In this document: positions 1 to 11,930 of the stretch, in pieces
Numbering within the stretch: position 1 is the stretch's first letter
Layout of the letters: the number at the start of each line of letters is the position of its first letter
NCBI GenBank assembly: GCA_964023275.1
Contig: OZ029929.1
Location: 2,262,501-2,326,500, forward strand
DNA from: Norana najaformis
Taxonomy: Eukaryota; Annelida; Clitellata; Crassiclitellata; Hormogastridae
Reading direction: 5' to 3'
DNA length: 64,000 nt
Program-made: the position numbers and the translations under genes
Notes under the pieces: generated by a model
Seen by the model: only the letters and a program-made list of their open reading frames with translations
Databases searched by the model: none
Told to the model about the DNA's origin: nothing

Positions 1-325
1 TGGATGTAATATTGGCATAATATGCTGAAATTTATTCATCATCATCGTCGTCATCATCTTCATCATCATCATCACCACCATTATTATCATTATTGTTGTT
101 GTTCTTGTTGCTGGTGTAGATTACACCTGATCGAGGAGGAACTGCAGGGCGAATTGTTTTCTCTGTAATCAATAGCATCGTTAATTTGTATCCAATTAAT
201 TCGATTGTTTATCACGCGTGGTCGTGAATTACACAGCACTCGTAACCGGAAGTTCCGTCATTTTGACGCCGTACTGTTGTCTAGCAACGCCAGCATTGGC
301 TCCGTTTTGTCTGATGTTCATGATT

Positions 326-800
326 TTAGGACATAAATGGTTCCTGCCACCAACAAGTGCAGTAAATTTTCTCATGTCCCACAGTGGAACGTAGGAGATT
401 ATAATAACCAAAAACTTCTATAACGCCACTAATAGAATGCTCAGGCCATAAGTCGATGGTTGCTGCTAAGCAAAGTCGGTGTGCGCGCCAAATTTCAGGG
501 TATGTTCGGTTAAAAACTAAGAGAGGGAGACACAGAAACAGCCTTCGATGGAAGAGTCCAGGAAAGTTGGGTTTTAGTCGAGATCTAATGGCCACAACAG
601 ACTCTGAAAAGGGAACGTTTGCCAGAAGAGAGTTCCAGAGGCTGGGGTCTGCAACGTCAAAGACACTCCGTATCGGGTCAGAGTGAGACAGTCGGAGGAC
701 CTGGTCGAACAGTTGCAAGTCTTGGGAGTCAGCTTGAGACGAAGATAGTGAGGTTGGCTGAACTGGCTAACCCAACAGACAATTTGCTCAGTTATCTGAC
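326..800 (-). mobile_element. Non-LTR retrotransposon 3' fragment (RT C-terminal tail)
   Basis: On the minus strand, 718-326 reads as the far C-terminal tail of a CR1/Jockey-like reverse-transcriptase polyprotein. The diagnostic signature is a 'VADPSLWNSLLANV' block followed by 'RSRLKPNF', the degenerate form of the 'FxxAGPxLWNSLPxxIR...FKxxLKTHLF' tail seen elsewhere in this window. It is followed at 430-412 by the family's 3' end, read in reverse as 'GGCGTTATAGAAGTTTT'. No YxDD core, endonuclease or 5' end is present, so this is a dead 5'-truncated copy. Confidence 0.7.
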
Positions 801-1320
801 AGGGAATGCAAGATAATGCAAGTCCATATTTTTATCAGTGACCTAACAAGGCATAGAAGTTAAGGTATGGTAAATTGAGGTAAGTTTAGGTAAGGTAATA
901 AGAATAAACCTATTTTCCTAAAATAACTAGATGGCAATAACCCTTAGCGCATCGATCCAATCACATCCATCTACTCATCCATACCAGAAATACTTCCGCT
1001 GGAAATCCATCCAGTGCCTCACCTGGTCTATTCGTTTGGCGAGGAAGTTTATTTATGGAGCCCACGGGTCAGCTGATAACTTATTGCGAACATCATGACT
1101 TTGCAACATTGATCCATTGGGCTTCTGGTAAATACGTGGCCACTAATCGAACTTGTGCCGCTTCATACCTGTCAGACAGATGGCTATTTCAGTAGCATCT
1201 GCAGATTAGATGTGTGCATGGCTGAAAATGCTATGTTGAATAAAACTCATCTTTCTGTCCCTTTCGCCCTCGGAACTCATGGCCCTACAAATACTAAATG
1301 CCAAAGCAAGTAAGTAACTG
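801..1320. other. Intergenic, no recognisable gene
   Basis: There is no convincing open frame or repeat match within the window. The only local pattern is a short AGGTAAG-rich stretch near 860-900. Confidence 0.5.
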
Positions 1321-1324
1321 CAAG

Positions 1325-1640
1325 CTCGAAACTTCTACAGCGCCCAGAGAAAGCCAAGTCGCGGGTACCAACATATTCACAGGTAGTTAGTCAAAACAAA
1401 ATCGATAGGCAAGGTGGGTTCGCTTTCAGGTCAAGATCTAAAAGTCAGGCAGACAGACAATCGGATGGCTGCGGTAGATGGTGTTTGAATTGAACCGTGC
1501 GATGTGGGTCAGATGAAGGTCTGGATCTGGGTCGCTGGTAGCGCTGTAAGGAAGATGACAGAACGATGGTATGAATTTGTGTCCGAGATGGGCGGTCGTA
1601 ACGCAACTGTCTCGAGAGATCGAAGCCTGGTTCAGTCTTC
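1325..1640 (+). repeat. Dispersed repeat family C, copy 1
   Basis: Shares an ordered set of phrases with 21990-22215, 26450-26690 and 57860-58050: a cGAAAcTTCTAcAGCGCCcA-like start, 'GCGGGTACCAAC...TTCACAGG', 'TCAAAACAAAATCGAT', 'GGTTCG', 'GGTCAAG' and 'AGTCAGGCAG'. Copies are strongly diverged from one another. No tRNA-type A/B boxes or coding frame was found, so it is probably the 3' part of a LINE or a SINE body. Confidence 0.55.
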
Positions 1641-2084
1641 TTTCCAACGCCTCTACATCTGTGTCCAACGGTCTGTCTTCAAATTGTCGTAACTTTACGC
1701 CTACACAAGTTTGAGGAATTGAGTCTTCATCACATTATTATCGCATAAAAGTGGTTTCAACAGCGATGTACACATTAAATTTTACTTGTATTTCGTTGCT
1801 TGTTGCTACTAACGGAGGCCCAAGCAATTAAAAAATAATAATTAGCAACTTCTAATGCGCCAGTGGCACGATGATGAACTTGTATCAATTTATTCAGTTT
1901 GTCAGTTTACCTGTTTCACGTTACCTGGCCAAGGTCCTCTTGCTCACCTCTTCCTCCGATGAAAAGAGACTTATTGGCTTAGTCTTGTGCGATTAAGAAA
2001 CCTAGAAAGAATCGCTGGAGACAATGCAGTGCTTCTAGTGGAAATTAAACCTTCCTGAGCCACTTCAAAATCATGCGTTCATGT

Positions 2085-2370
2085 TACGTTGCGCTATAAT
2101 ATGTATTGTTATGTTAGGTTACGTTACGTTATGTTTTGTTACGTTACGTTATGTTACTTTATATATATTTTTGTGTTAAGTTACCTTGTGTTATATTTTT
2201 ATGTTACGTTACGTTATGTTATTTTTACGTTGTGTTATGTTATGTTACGTTGTGTTATGTTTTGTTACTTTACGTTATGTTATGTTACTTTACGTTATGC
2301 TTTGTTATTGTACGTTATGTTGTGTTTTATTATGTTGTGTTATATCATGTTACGTTACGTTAAGTTATGT
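2085..2370 (+). repeat. ATGTTACGTT-type pentamer satellite
   Basis: About 285 bp built from degenerate TTACG/TTATG pentamers. It opens all three forward frames over more than 200 bp and produces spurious Tyr/Leu/Cys-rich reading frames. The reverse-complement form (AACAT/AACAC) recurs at 23335-23480. Confidence 0.85.
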
Positions 2371-2839
2371 TGTTTTACGCCTACGTAAAGTTCTGCGGGT
2401 TCTGTTATTCCTTAAGGTCATTCAGATCTAAATGAATTACTCATCATCTGCTTCAACTTACGTAACCACCATAGCCTGATTTCCGATTTCACGTTTCTCT
2501 GACCCATCGGATATCATCCGGGCTCTCCTCACGGATTACGATTTCACTACAGTTGCAGTTGAAGCGACCATCGATGGATATATTTCGATTGATATATTTT
2601 GTGCATTATGATTACGCCGCTATAGAAGTTATTAATTTGGATTATTATTTTTCCCGAGGTATATGTAATCTCTCAGGGTTGAGAAATGTCTGGAGAAAAT
2701 GATAAATCATCTGGAACGGCTACAACTCGTCAAGTTCGGGCATGGAGAAAGTGCTACGGAAGGCAACGGCATTGAAACGCTGAATTGCTATAGCTAGGCG
2801 CTGATAGAGATAACAAGTTTCTTTTTGATCTCCAGAAGT

Positions 2840-4000
2840 TTGAGTAAGACATCGCCCTAAGTCCGTAATAAGATCCTATCCAGTGCTGTTAATGGGGCCA
2901 AGAATCTCAAATGCCAGTGGTGTGAAGTGGTACATTGAAAGGAGTTGACCGTACTTCGCATTTTTTCTAGAGGCCGCCAGCTCTGCGGTTGACCCGGCGT
3001 TTGCAGCAGTTGCCTGCAATTCAGAAGGAGCCACAGTGTCAATTACTGTAACATCCCAGATTAGACTGCGACCATTACGCCAAGGGATTAGGGTGAGACC
3101 ATTAGGTCTCTTGCGATCCGTTCTAGAAATTCCGGGTGGTTCTTTGATAACTGGGAAGCCCGCGCGTATGAGGCTCCGACAGATAAGGTCATTGAGGACG
3201 GCATGTTGGGATATACGGCCAGGTCCAAGACCGCAAGAGAGTCCATGCGAGCCTTCTGCCGTCACTAGCGTTCCGCAAGGACAGTCATGCGGCTCACATA
3301 TGTTAGTTCCAAGGCGAAGGCCGACGGCTATTCTTACTGCCTCGTCATCCAATCGCAAGCCGCACATTGTTGTTTTAAGGGCAAAAAGCCAGTCGCCTGC
3401 GTTTGGTGCAGAAACTGCTTTCAAATGTGCTTGTTGGCAGGCGTCGGTATATGAAGCGTTTAGTGTGGCTGCATCTCTTTGAATAAGTGGCTTGTCCCAG
3501 TAAGACTGTTTGTGGGTATAAGGTTACTGTCTGGGAGCAACATTTGACTTTCGGTGCACCATCGCTGTACCATAGCTTCCAAATCTCTGTCAGAGTTGAC
3601 CTGCACATTGTCCAGCATGGAGGACTGGAGAGCGTGGGTGCTCGCCACTGAAGCCAAAAAGGCAGGAAGCGCAAGCTAGGCCACCCGACGAATGCCTAAT
3701 CATCCAGCCTTAACTGAAGAGAAGCCTGGAGCCACTGATTGTCCTACAAGGTTAGATTCAGACTTGAGCAAAGACCCTCGCGCAGGAGGGAGTCATATCT
3801 ATTCAGGAGAGGGTGATCAATGCAAGGACCGCAAGGGAGAATGTGCAGAAGTTTGGGAGAACTAAGTGAACTTCTGAGAAGGATGAGAGCATCGTGGTTG
3901 GCGATGCTTTCTAATCTGGCAATTGGTAAAGTAAGTTCCGCGCAGCGGGATTTAAGACAAACCGATAGAGCTTCTGAAGAGGACAATATTATTATTATTT
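2840..4000 (-). mobile_element. Non-LTR retrotransposon RT C-terminal remnant (second family)
   Basis: Reading leftward from 4000, three successive frames carry consecutive pieces of one protein tail. 'HDALILLRSSLSSPKLLHILPCGPC' opens it (3986-3744). Then comes 'ASTHALQSSMLDNVQV' (about 3657-3460). Last is a 182-residue piece (3424-2876) with a CxCG...GSHGLSC zinc-like segment and 'GLTLIPWRNGRSLIWDVTV', typical of the region downstream of the RT in several invertebrate LINEs. At least two frameshifts separate the pieces. The YxDD core should lie right of 4000 but is not there, so the element is 5'-truncated and dead. This tail is unlike the 'LWNSLP' family used by most LINE fragments here. 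Confidence 0.75.
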
Positions 4001-4509
4001 ACATTAACAATAAAATTTACGCCAACATTTCCTGGATGTAAATTTTATGTAAATTTCACTTAATTCTTTTTAAAATAATGTAATGTAACCCACACGCTTT
4101 ATTTAATTTGTAAACAAAACAGGTTTACATTTCATTCGGATTGTAAAGCTTGAGTAGCTGCCATCCACAAATTACAATTTAAACTTCAGAAGACACAAGC
4201 AGTAGATGCATGGAGGGGAGTTGAAAACATTGTTTTCCTCCCGCAAAAGTTTGGCCGAAGAAGCCACTGCAGATCGGGGTAGATCAACTGCAGTCCTGGT
4301 GGAGGGAGATCCACCAGTAGACCATCGACCCAACTGGTCCCCGAACTATATGGCTTGGAGGTGCGTTGAGGTCGGAGAGTGTTTCTGCGCCCAAGCTGTG
4401 GTTGGTCGGAAATCACTAACTGTTTTCAAGGCTCCCGTTTGCATCCACTTCTAACAGTTCTGATGCTAACACTGACGTCAAACTACGAAGAAGATAATTA
4501 TGAGGCGCA

Positions 4510-4770
4510 TATTCTTTTAAGTCTATCTATTCATCTACCTGCATACCACCTACCTCCTTACCTAGCTACCTACCTATCTGTTTATCTATCTGTTTGTCTA
4601 TATTTACCTATAAATCTACCTATCTGCCTTCATTCCTGCCTGCCTGCCTGTCTGTCTCTCTGTCTTTCTGTCTATAAATTTATCTATCTATGTGTTTATT
4701 TATTTATTCTGTCTGTCTGTCTGTCTCTCTCTCTGTCTATTCTCTGTCTATGTATCTATCTGTTTATCGA
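4510..4770 (+). repeat. (CTAT/CTGT)n microsatellite
   Basis: Tetranucleotide array mixing CTAC, CTAT, CTGC and CTGT. The long frame across it (4379-4825) is an artefact of the repeat. Confidence 0.85.
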
Positions 4771-5925
4771 TTTTTCTGAATATGTAGTTTATTATAATAT
4801 GCCTTATATTAAGTCTTCATATTAAAGCCTTATACAGAGCCTTTCGTAGAACCCTAAGGATATAAACTGGGATACATATACGTGTATATTTATGTAGCGT
4901 CAGTGTTGTGATCATTGGAATAACTTGAACAAAGATACAGGAAATCCGAATGCGAGATTTCGTTGCTCGCCAAATGGAGAAACGATTGTAACGCTGTCTG
5001 CAAATGACCCTAAACATGAAATCGAATTCCATTTGTTACAACTGCCACACTATTTCATCAGAGTGACGCCCCCGCACATGTAAACAATTCGGCTATGATT
5101 CCGTCAATATCCTGGTAAAGTAAGGCCCCCTAGTAGGGCGTGGAGCAGCCTCTCATTTCCCACACTACGGCCCAATGGACGAAGCATAAAGTCCTGCATA
5201 TGAGGCCAATGCCGTTTACTTTCCAGTTTAGGCCGGCACCAAATTATGCTGCGTTGTGCGAGCAAAAACAACTGCCCTTGGTCGTTACACGTTGTGGCTC
5301 GAATCGTTAGATCACAGACAAGGCGCGTTTTGATAGGCCACTGCGTAGCACTATTATCTTGACAGGCAGATATTAATGACCCATCAATATTATTGCATCG
5401 TCGTGTGCAGCTGCGAGTAGGTAGGCTCGAACAGGCCCGCGTACTTAAGGTCTAGGGTTACAAGGTGGGCGTCAATTCAAGGAGGGAAGGTCAGGCAGGT
5501 GTGTCGTCAGAAGTCGTGGAAGACTGGAGAAGGAGTGACGAAAAGTCTGAGGTAGGTAGAATCTTGGATGTATACGTCCCCAACCAATTTGATGTTAGTC
5601 TATTCTGTGAGGTTCATAAAGGAGCTACTTAAATAACCGCATGTCATACATACATACATACATACATTCATACATACGGAATTATCAGACCGAATGATAG
5701 CCTTTATAGGGCTGCATATAACCCCAACCTAAACTTCTGTATATCGCTTCTGATCCTAACTATCGTAAATTAATTGGATGTCCAGATACTTCTTAGATCA
5801 CCTTCCAAGCACCTCACAAAGGTACCTCACAGGTAACCAGTCCCAACGAAAGAGTAAAAAGTGCTGAAGTTCTATAAACCCAAAAAGTTCAACAGCGAAC
5901 AAACACATCTAAGAAAATCATCATC
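4771..5925. other. GPCR upstream flank, copy 1; no gene seen
   Basis: Belongs to the duplicated unit (matches 12110-13360) but shows no convincing coding frame. It contains a (CATA)n run at 5645-5680. Any receptor promoter is expected here or nearer 6300, but no clear core element was found. Confidence 0.5.
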
Positions 5926-5929
5926 ATTT

Positions 5930-6100
5930 CAATATTTATAAAGCGCCACTATCTAATTACTATGAATCAATCAATGCTGCTGAGGAATTGGGAGTGAAGG
6001 ACTTGCACAGTAACCGTTTCAGTGGAGAAGGTACGAACCTGCACATTCAAAGTTACAAGTCGAACTCTTTAACCAATCGGGTATACCGTGCCCCACAAGT
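5930..6100 (-). mobile_element. tRNA-derived SINE, copy 1
   Basis: On the minus strand it has a degenerate tRNA-like head with an A-box-like 'GATTGGTTAAAGAG' near 6085-6065, and a body shared with 13370-13550 and 60478-60648. It ends at 5930-5950 with the 'TTTATAAA' LINE-like tail common to the family. The B box is weaker here than in the copy at 13.4 kb. It predates the tandem duplication because the paralogous position has it too. Confidence 0.6.
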
Positions 6101-6418
6101 AGAAGATAACTAGATGTGCCGTCACTGGCGGGACCCTCCACACTCGTAGAACCCAACTGACGGATTCTCAGCAGAGTGACAGCTGTTATAACAATTGCTA
6201 ATGTTACACTTTCACAAGAAACATCAGCTATTTGAAAGCCATGTGCATAATGACTTTGGCGCTATAAAATTCGAAGAGATTTGATTTCACCATCTTGTTA
6301 CTTAACCAAATGTTGAATCTCATTGCACTCCTTAACATTGTATCACTCTAAGTAAACAAATGTGACTGCCGTTGTCAATCTTCCAGTTCCTTTCCCAACA
6401 TAACAAAGTCTGGTTGTC

Positions 6419-9178
6419 ATGGCGATGCTTGCTACGACTGTGGAGTCTGAGATCCGAACCAACGTCAGCTCTTTTGAAACTCCAACCGGAATTAGTGACA
6501 CTTCGACATATGGTTGGGTGTGGAACTCAACGGAAAAGGTAACCAGTCCATCGTCACTCCACCGCAACGGTCTGGTACCAGTCATCGGGTATCCAGGTCC
6601 ACTTTTCACTGCCATCCACGTGGCAGCCTTGACCTCGTTGTCCATCTCAACGGTGGTCACCATCATCGTCTTCATATACCTGTGTGGATGTCGCGGATCG
6701 GTGAAGCATCGTGGAAGAGGAACGGTGACAAGTGGAAAAAGAGGAGTATTCCAATCGGGAGAGGATGCTGCCACCAACAGTTCTAAGCGGAATCGCACAG
6801 CAGTTCAGCGGAAGAGCCGCGTTTCATTCTGGCAGTGGAACGTTGGAGAGAGACTCGTCATCTATCTGGGCGTATGCGACCTGTCCTTTGGAGTTAGTCA
6901 CTTCCTCGACCACGCCTACATGCTGTACACGAAAGACAACCCGCCCGACCTCATCTGCGCCGTCTTTGGATTCTTCCTAAACGAATTCTCCTTTGCACAG
7001 TGGTTCGTCGTCCTAGCAACGGCCGTCAGCGCCTGCAGTCTGGTTGTCTTCGGTCGCAAGATGTCGTTCGGTCGTTTCGACTGGAGACTCATCGCATTCG
7101 CATTCGGAGTTCCAACTCTACTCGGAGTCATCGCGCTCAGTCTTGGACTCTTCGGGGCGTCCGGAGCATGGTAGGGGGCATGGTTTTGATTAGTTTTTTG
7201 CGAAACAAACCAACTTTAAGCGAGAGTTAAAATGGTTTCAAATGCGAGAAAAGTAGCATTTTGATTCTCACTTTTCATACAGTGTGATACGTTCTGATGA
7301 CTTCTATGGCGCCATTATCACAATATGGTAATCCTGTCCTAATCATCATCATTGTCATCGTCATCATCGTTATCATTATCATTATCACCTACATTATCAA
7401 CATCGTCATCATCATTGTTATTATTATCATCATCGTGCTGAAGTGTTACAATTCCCATAACAAAAACCTAGTCGTCTCTATTCTGGAATGGATCGACATC
7501 TGTGTCTTTGTACAATCAAAATCTGGGTTGGACCTCTGGAGGCTGTAGTCCGAAATCTTGCAGGTGGTGGTCGTATTCCGTCGTTCGTATCTATGTGTGG
7601 CAAATGCCTCACTCTTCCCAAATCTTGGGGAGGGGATCAAAGACCGATTAGCTATGAGAGTATAGTCGTTTTTGCTGTCGCAAATTTCGATGTATCCAAA
7701 CAGCCTCCTTGTTTGGACCATCTCTGATGCAGAGATTTACATTGTTGGTTAATCCTTTGAGTTGGTGATGTGAGCCGAGAAAGTCTGTCTTAATGAAACC
7801 CCAGAATCAGGGTTACAGAATTTTAAACCCGTGATTTCTTATTGAACTATGTCAGAGAGTGTTATCCAGTGAATTTGACTTTTGTTTGAATTCATTCTTG
7901 CGTGACGTATTGGTAGGTGTTTCGCGAATGTTGGAACGCAGTCTGGACGTGTATTTAGTCAGTTCGTGGGCATTGTCCAGATCTCGTCATTCGGACTCGC
8001 AACAGTGGCATACGGAGCGATCTGGATCAAGATTAAACGCACAACGAAGCTCATGAAGGGTTCGACCACTGATCGCTACCACAGTTCCGCCAAGGTATAA
8101 ATATCACGACTGTGAATACACCAACTCTCACGATTGCTCTAATATAAATGCTGTTTTACATATATACTGACTTACTTACTTGCTCGCTTGCTTGTCTACT
8201 TACTTACTTTTTCGGACTGCCCACTTACTATTGTATTATGTCATCGTTTTTTATTGATATTATGCTTCTTTTGTACTCGTCGCCACTCTTTTCTCAGTCT
8301 CGATGTTCAAAACATATTAACACTGGATGGAAATTCGTTAGTTGGGCTCAACGTTTGGCTTTTCAGTTATCCCTGCATTTCTTGCTAACTGATGAACTTT
8401 CTCTTCTTTGTGACATTTAAAACCGTCTAAGATATAGCTTTGACAGCGCCACTGATTGGGTTCTCATGAAGCGGCGCTATATAGATTAATTAATACAACT
8501 GCAATTATCAATGTGAGGTGTGGGCGATTGTCTCGCCCTAATGAGTTACTTACTTATGTACATTCATATGTATATTCTTACATACATACATGTATACATA
8601 CAAGCATAAATACATGCATGCACACATACATACATACATATGCATGCATCCATAGTTACTTGCATATTTACACTTACTTAATTACATATTTACTCAAGAT
8701 AATGATGATCTTCGTTGCTGCCTTCATCCTCCAATGGTGGATGTCAACGCTATTCATGATCTGGAGCATCTTAACCAGTCCACCTGCGCCCGTTCTGGTC
8801 CTTTCCGTCATCTTCATCAACCTCGGAGGCATCTACAACAGCATCGCTTACACCATCATCCGTCGCCGGCTGCAGCGACAGAAACGCCAGACTACCGCTG
8901 TCACCAACAACAGCGTCACTAACAGCACCTCTGTCAACTCGATTGGTGCTTCTCGTTCCGTTTTCGGTCCTCGTGATCTGCCGGTTTCCGGTAAATCACC
9001 TGCCCCGGACATCTTGGGTGTTACCTCTGACACCTCGCAGGATCCGCAAGTCTGGAGCTGTCCTAGCGGTCCTGATGCACCGGAAGCTGGTCAGATGGCG
9101 AGTGAAGGTTCAGCACTGGATTGCGATGCAGACGAGACACATGATGTCCGTCCATCTCAGATCTGTATTCACATCTGA
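6419..9178 (+). CDS. Seven-transmembrane receptor, GPR157/cAMP-receptor-like (copy 1)
   Basis: Multi-exon GPCR. Exon 1 (6419-7170) encodes an extracellular N-terminus with N-glycosylation sequons NVS and NST, TM1 (about residues 72-92, ending CGCRG), a basic first loop, TM2 ('LVIYLGVCDLSFG'), TM3 ('FAQWFVVLATAVSACSLVV') and TM4 ('LIAFAFGVPTLLGVIALSL'). It ends at GCATG|gtaggg. A short exon near 7567 (acceptor ttgcag) probably encodes the W-rich start of TM5. Exon 3 is 7942 or 7959 to 8094 (TM5 end, 'AYGAIWIKI'). Exon 4 (8699-9178) carries TM6 'FVAAFILQWW', TM7 'YNSIAYTIIRRR' and a Ser/Thr-rich tail ending PSQICIHI. The fold assignment rests on helix order plus the GAW/TM5 motif resembling GPR157. 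The exon 2 donor is uncertain. Ligand and G protein are unknown. It is paralogous to the gene at 13898-16981. Confidence 0.75.
8555..8660 (+). repeat. (ACAT)n microsatellite
   Basis: ACAT/ATGC tetranucleotide run in the last intron of receptor copy 1. The equivalent array is in copy 2 at 16400-16480, so it was present before duplication. Confidence 0.8.
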
Positions 9179-9189
9179 ATATCTGGTCA

Positions 9190-9792
9190 TTCGCCGTACT
9201 CTTTCCTTCCACGCATCTCCACTCTGATCCATGCCCTCTTTTGCACTAGGGTTGACTTTGGTAATGCAATCTTTACCGGCCTATCGCTAGCCAACACTGC
9301 TAAGCTGCAATCTGTGCTTAACTCTGCTGCTCGTCTCATTGGGGGCATTCCAAAAATATGGCCACATCTCGTCTTATATTCGTGACACTCTTCACTGGCT
9401 CCCCGTCCAGCAGAGTGTCCACTTTAAGATCCTCTCTGTCATGCGCAATTGTGTTGTTGGCTCTGCTCCCCTTTACCTCGTTGACTTCTGCACTTTGCTC
9501 TCCTCGTTGCCGGGCCATAGCACCCTTCGCTCGGCCACTCAGGATCTCCTGTTTGTCCCTCACATGTGAACAACTGCGGCCCAGTCCAGAAGCTTCGCAT
9601 ACGTTGGTCCCACTTGCTGGAATCGTCTCCCTCAAGAATTGCGACTTGAGCTCTTTTTCTCCTCTCTCAGTGTTCCGTAGGCGCCTGAAGACTGTATTGT
9701 TTAACAGTGATTTTACTCCTCCGGGTCGGAAGCACCTCTGTTGAGTTTATCCTCCAGGAGGCGCTTTATAAATCTCAAATTACAATTACAAT
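9190..9792 (+). mobile_element. LINE 3' fragment inserted only in copy 1
   Basis: Encodes in shifting frames the tail of a CR1/Jockey-like RT. The pieces are 'FALGLTLVMQSLPAYR'-like text at 9236-9290, 'LHWLPVQQSVHFKILS' (9390-9440), 'APLYLVDFC' and 'FRRRLKTVLFN' (9680-9710). It finishes with 'GGCGCTTTATAAATCTCAAA' and a (TTACAA)n tail at 9760-9790. The same 3' end occurs at 15076-15300 (minus) and 21310-21465 (plus). It is absent at the paralogous site near 16985, so it inserted after the tandem duplication. Confidence 0.8.
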
Positions 9793-10262
9793 ATATTAAG
9801 GTCTTAAAATCATCGCAATGGCTGCCCATAGAAAAGCGCTTAATGTTCAAGACTGGACTAATTGTATGCAAGGCTCTACATTTCAGCCAACCTCATTATC
9901 TTCACTCTATACTGACTCCCAAGACTCACCTTCACTCGACCAGGTCTTCTGGTTGTCTGAATCTGGTTATGCCGTGGACAACAACAGTTCTCGGCAGACG
10001 TCCATCTTCTGTCTCTGGCCCTAGACTCTGGAACTCTCTTCAGGCAAATGTTCGCTCTGCAAAGTCTGCTCTGATCTTCAGATCTCTACTAAAAACTCAT
10101 CTCTTCCCGGATTCACTTCTTCTGTGTCTTCCGGGATTCATTTCTTGGCTTTCCGACCAGATTCAACGTAGAATTTGGCTTGCACTATAAGTTTGCTTTG
10201 TGGCGGTCATCGACTGATGCCTTGAGGATCATTATAGTGGCGCTACAGAAGTTCTGAGATTA
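9793..10262 (+). mobile_element. LINE RT C-terminal remnant (pre-duplication)
   Basis: One frame (9741-10190) reads 'SSQWLPIEKRLMFKTGLIV', then 'STRSSGCLNLVMP', 'SSVSGPRLWNSLQANV' and 'FRSLLKTHLFP', the standard tail of this LINE group. It is followed at 10235-10262 by the shared 3' end 'GTGGCGCTACAGAAGTTCTG'. The paralogue at 17020-17500 is more decayed, so this insertion is older than the duplication and differs in family from the insertion just upstream. Confidence 0.8.
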
Positions 10263-10444
10263 CTATATACATATTTGTGTGCGTTTAACTATAAACTGAA
10301 ACATTAATCTAATCGTTAATTCGCATGAGAAAACTGCATGAACTGCGACATATAGTTTCGTGTATTTGCCAAGTCGTTTGAGATTCTAAACTGTTATAAT
10401 GACATGTATGTGACAATAATGTTATATAATGTCCTCTGTCACGT

Positions 10445-10700
10445 TCAGGCTTTTAAGAAACATATACAGAGAGACATACACACCCCGAGACAAAGACAGA
10501 TAGACCGATACACGGATGCATGTGTATCTAGAGAGACAGAACAGACAGACACACCGACACACACTGTAAGAGACAGAGAGTCAAATACAGAGACCGAGAT
10601 GCACAGAGAAAGACAGATACACGGAGAAACAGAGAAGGAGACGGAGAGAGAGACGCAGAGACATTTAAACAAACAAGAGAGGGATAATTTTCTTTCCAAT
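10445..10700 (+). repeat. (GACAGA)-rich purine tract
   Basis: Degenerate GAGACA/GACAGA repeat. The long frames over it on both strands (10404-10748) are compositional. Confidence 0.8.
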
Positions 10701-10749
10701 CCCCTAAGGCGTTATGATATCTATGAAGCGATTACGTGTGGCGAATAAC

Positions 10750-11590
10750 GTGAATAATGTAACGCACAAAAGTATAATTAAATAACGCACACCTGGTCTT
10801 AGTTTTAGTTCTGTATAAGCTAATGCATTGAAATAATTGGTTATTCCCATGAATAAACTGTACAGACTGCGAGGCCTAGTTTGTATAATTCCATAGTCGC
10901 CTCATTCAAAAATGTCATTAATGTTGCATAATGTTCTCAAACACGTTCATGATTTTAAGCTTAATGAACCAAAAACAATTAAACGTTTAGACAGACACTA
11001 CTGCAGCTTCAAAGATGAAAAGCTACCCGCCCTTTACAGTTAATCCATTAAAATTAATGTTTCGGAAAAACAGTCACTAATATTGCCAGAACACTAGTCC
11101 ATTGTGTGGTATGGTTGTATGAAGTGGTCATTGTGGCTTATTAAGCATTCAGACACACACACACACACCAACAGACACACATACATACACATACAAAACA
11201 TTATGGTCGGACGATTATGCCATCTTTGTCTGCAGCTTTGAGGTCCTCGACTGTGCTCGCTTTTCCCAATTCACTGTTTGCGCCACCGGAGCAATAAGTT
11301 CTGCAATGTGCCTCTAGACGGCGGTTGAAGAACCAGCGAAAGAATCGGTGAAACCGAAATTCAAAAGAAATGGATTCCATATAAACAACAATCCGATCTT
11401 GAACAGTTAATGTAAATCCACAAAATTTCTCTCAGGGCCACACAAAGCCCGCTTTAGGAAGACCATCATATACACCTGCGCTATATCAAAGAAAGTCTAC
11501 AAGGACCAGGTTTTATGGTCAGTTTCGGCGCCGGGTCACAGTTCGGTAAGTCATGGCAGGTAGACAACATGATGCTTCGGTGGATATCGT
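10750..11590. other. Duplicated flank without a gene
   Basis: Matches 17560-18400 of copy 2 and includes an (AC)n run at 11150-11190. No coding frame or RNA gene could be supported. Confidence 0.5.
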
Positions 11591-11689
11591 TGGTAGTCTA
11601 TTATCAATGAAATTTTCTTCTTTTAATGATAATAAAACTAAAATTTTTATGTTGCAATTTCTCGAGCTGCCAGTGATTACGATAACAAG

Positions 11690-11930
11690 AACGATTGTGG
11701 TGATGACGGTGACGCCGGACGATGATTATGATGACGACGACGAAATCAACAACGATGATGAGGCTAAAGATGATGACGACGAATACTATAATAATCATAA
11801 TGGTGAGGACGATGACTTTAAAAATCCTAGGTCTACTACTACTACAACAACTTCTACTGTAGCAGTAGATAAAAATAATGATAATGATGATGATGATGAT
11901 AATAATAATAATAAAAACAAAAATCTGTTG
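11690..11930 (+). repeat. GAT/AAT trinucleotide-rich tract
   Basis: GATGAT, GACGAC and AATAAT runs that create an Asp/Asn-rich frame (11553-12056). The counterpart lies at 18510-18660 in copy 2. Treated as low complexity, not a gene. Confidence 0.75.

Noticed and set aside
2089..2431. Three overlapping Tyr/Leu/Cys-rich frames
   Set aside because: Produced by the ATGTTACGTT pentamer satellite, which lacks stops in all forward frames.
4379..4825. 148-codon Leu/Tyr/Ser-rich frame
   Set aside because: Spans the (CTAT/CTGT)n array; purely compositional.
10404..10748. Arg/Glu/Thr-rich 114-codon frame and its antisense Ser/Cys/Val frame
   Set aside because: Both lie on a GACAGA repeat.
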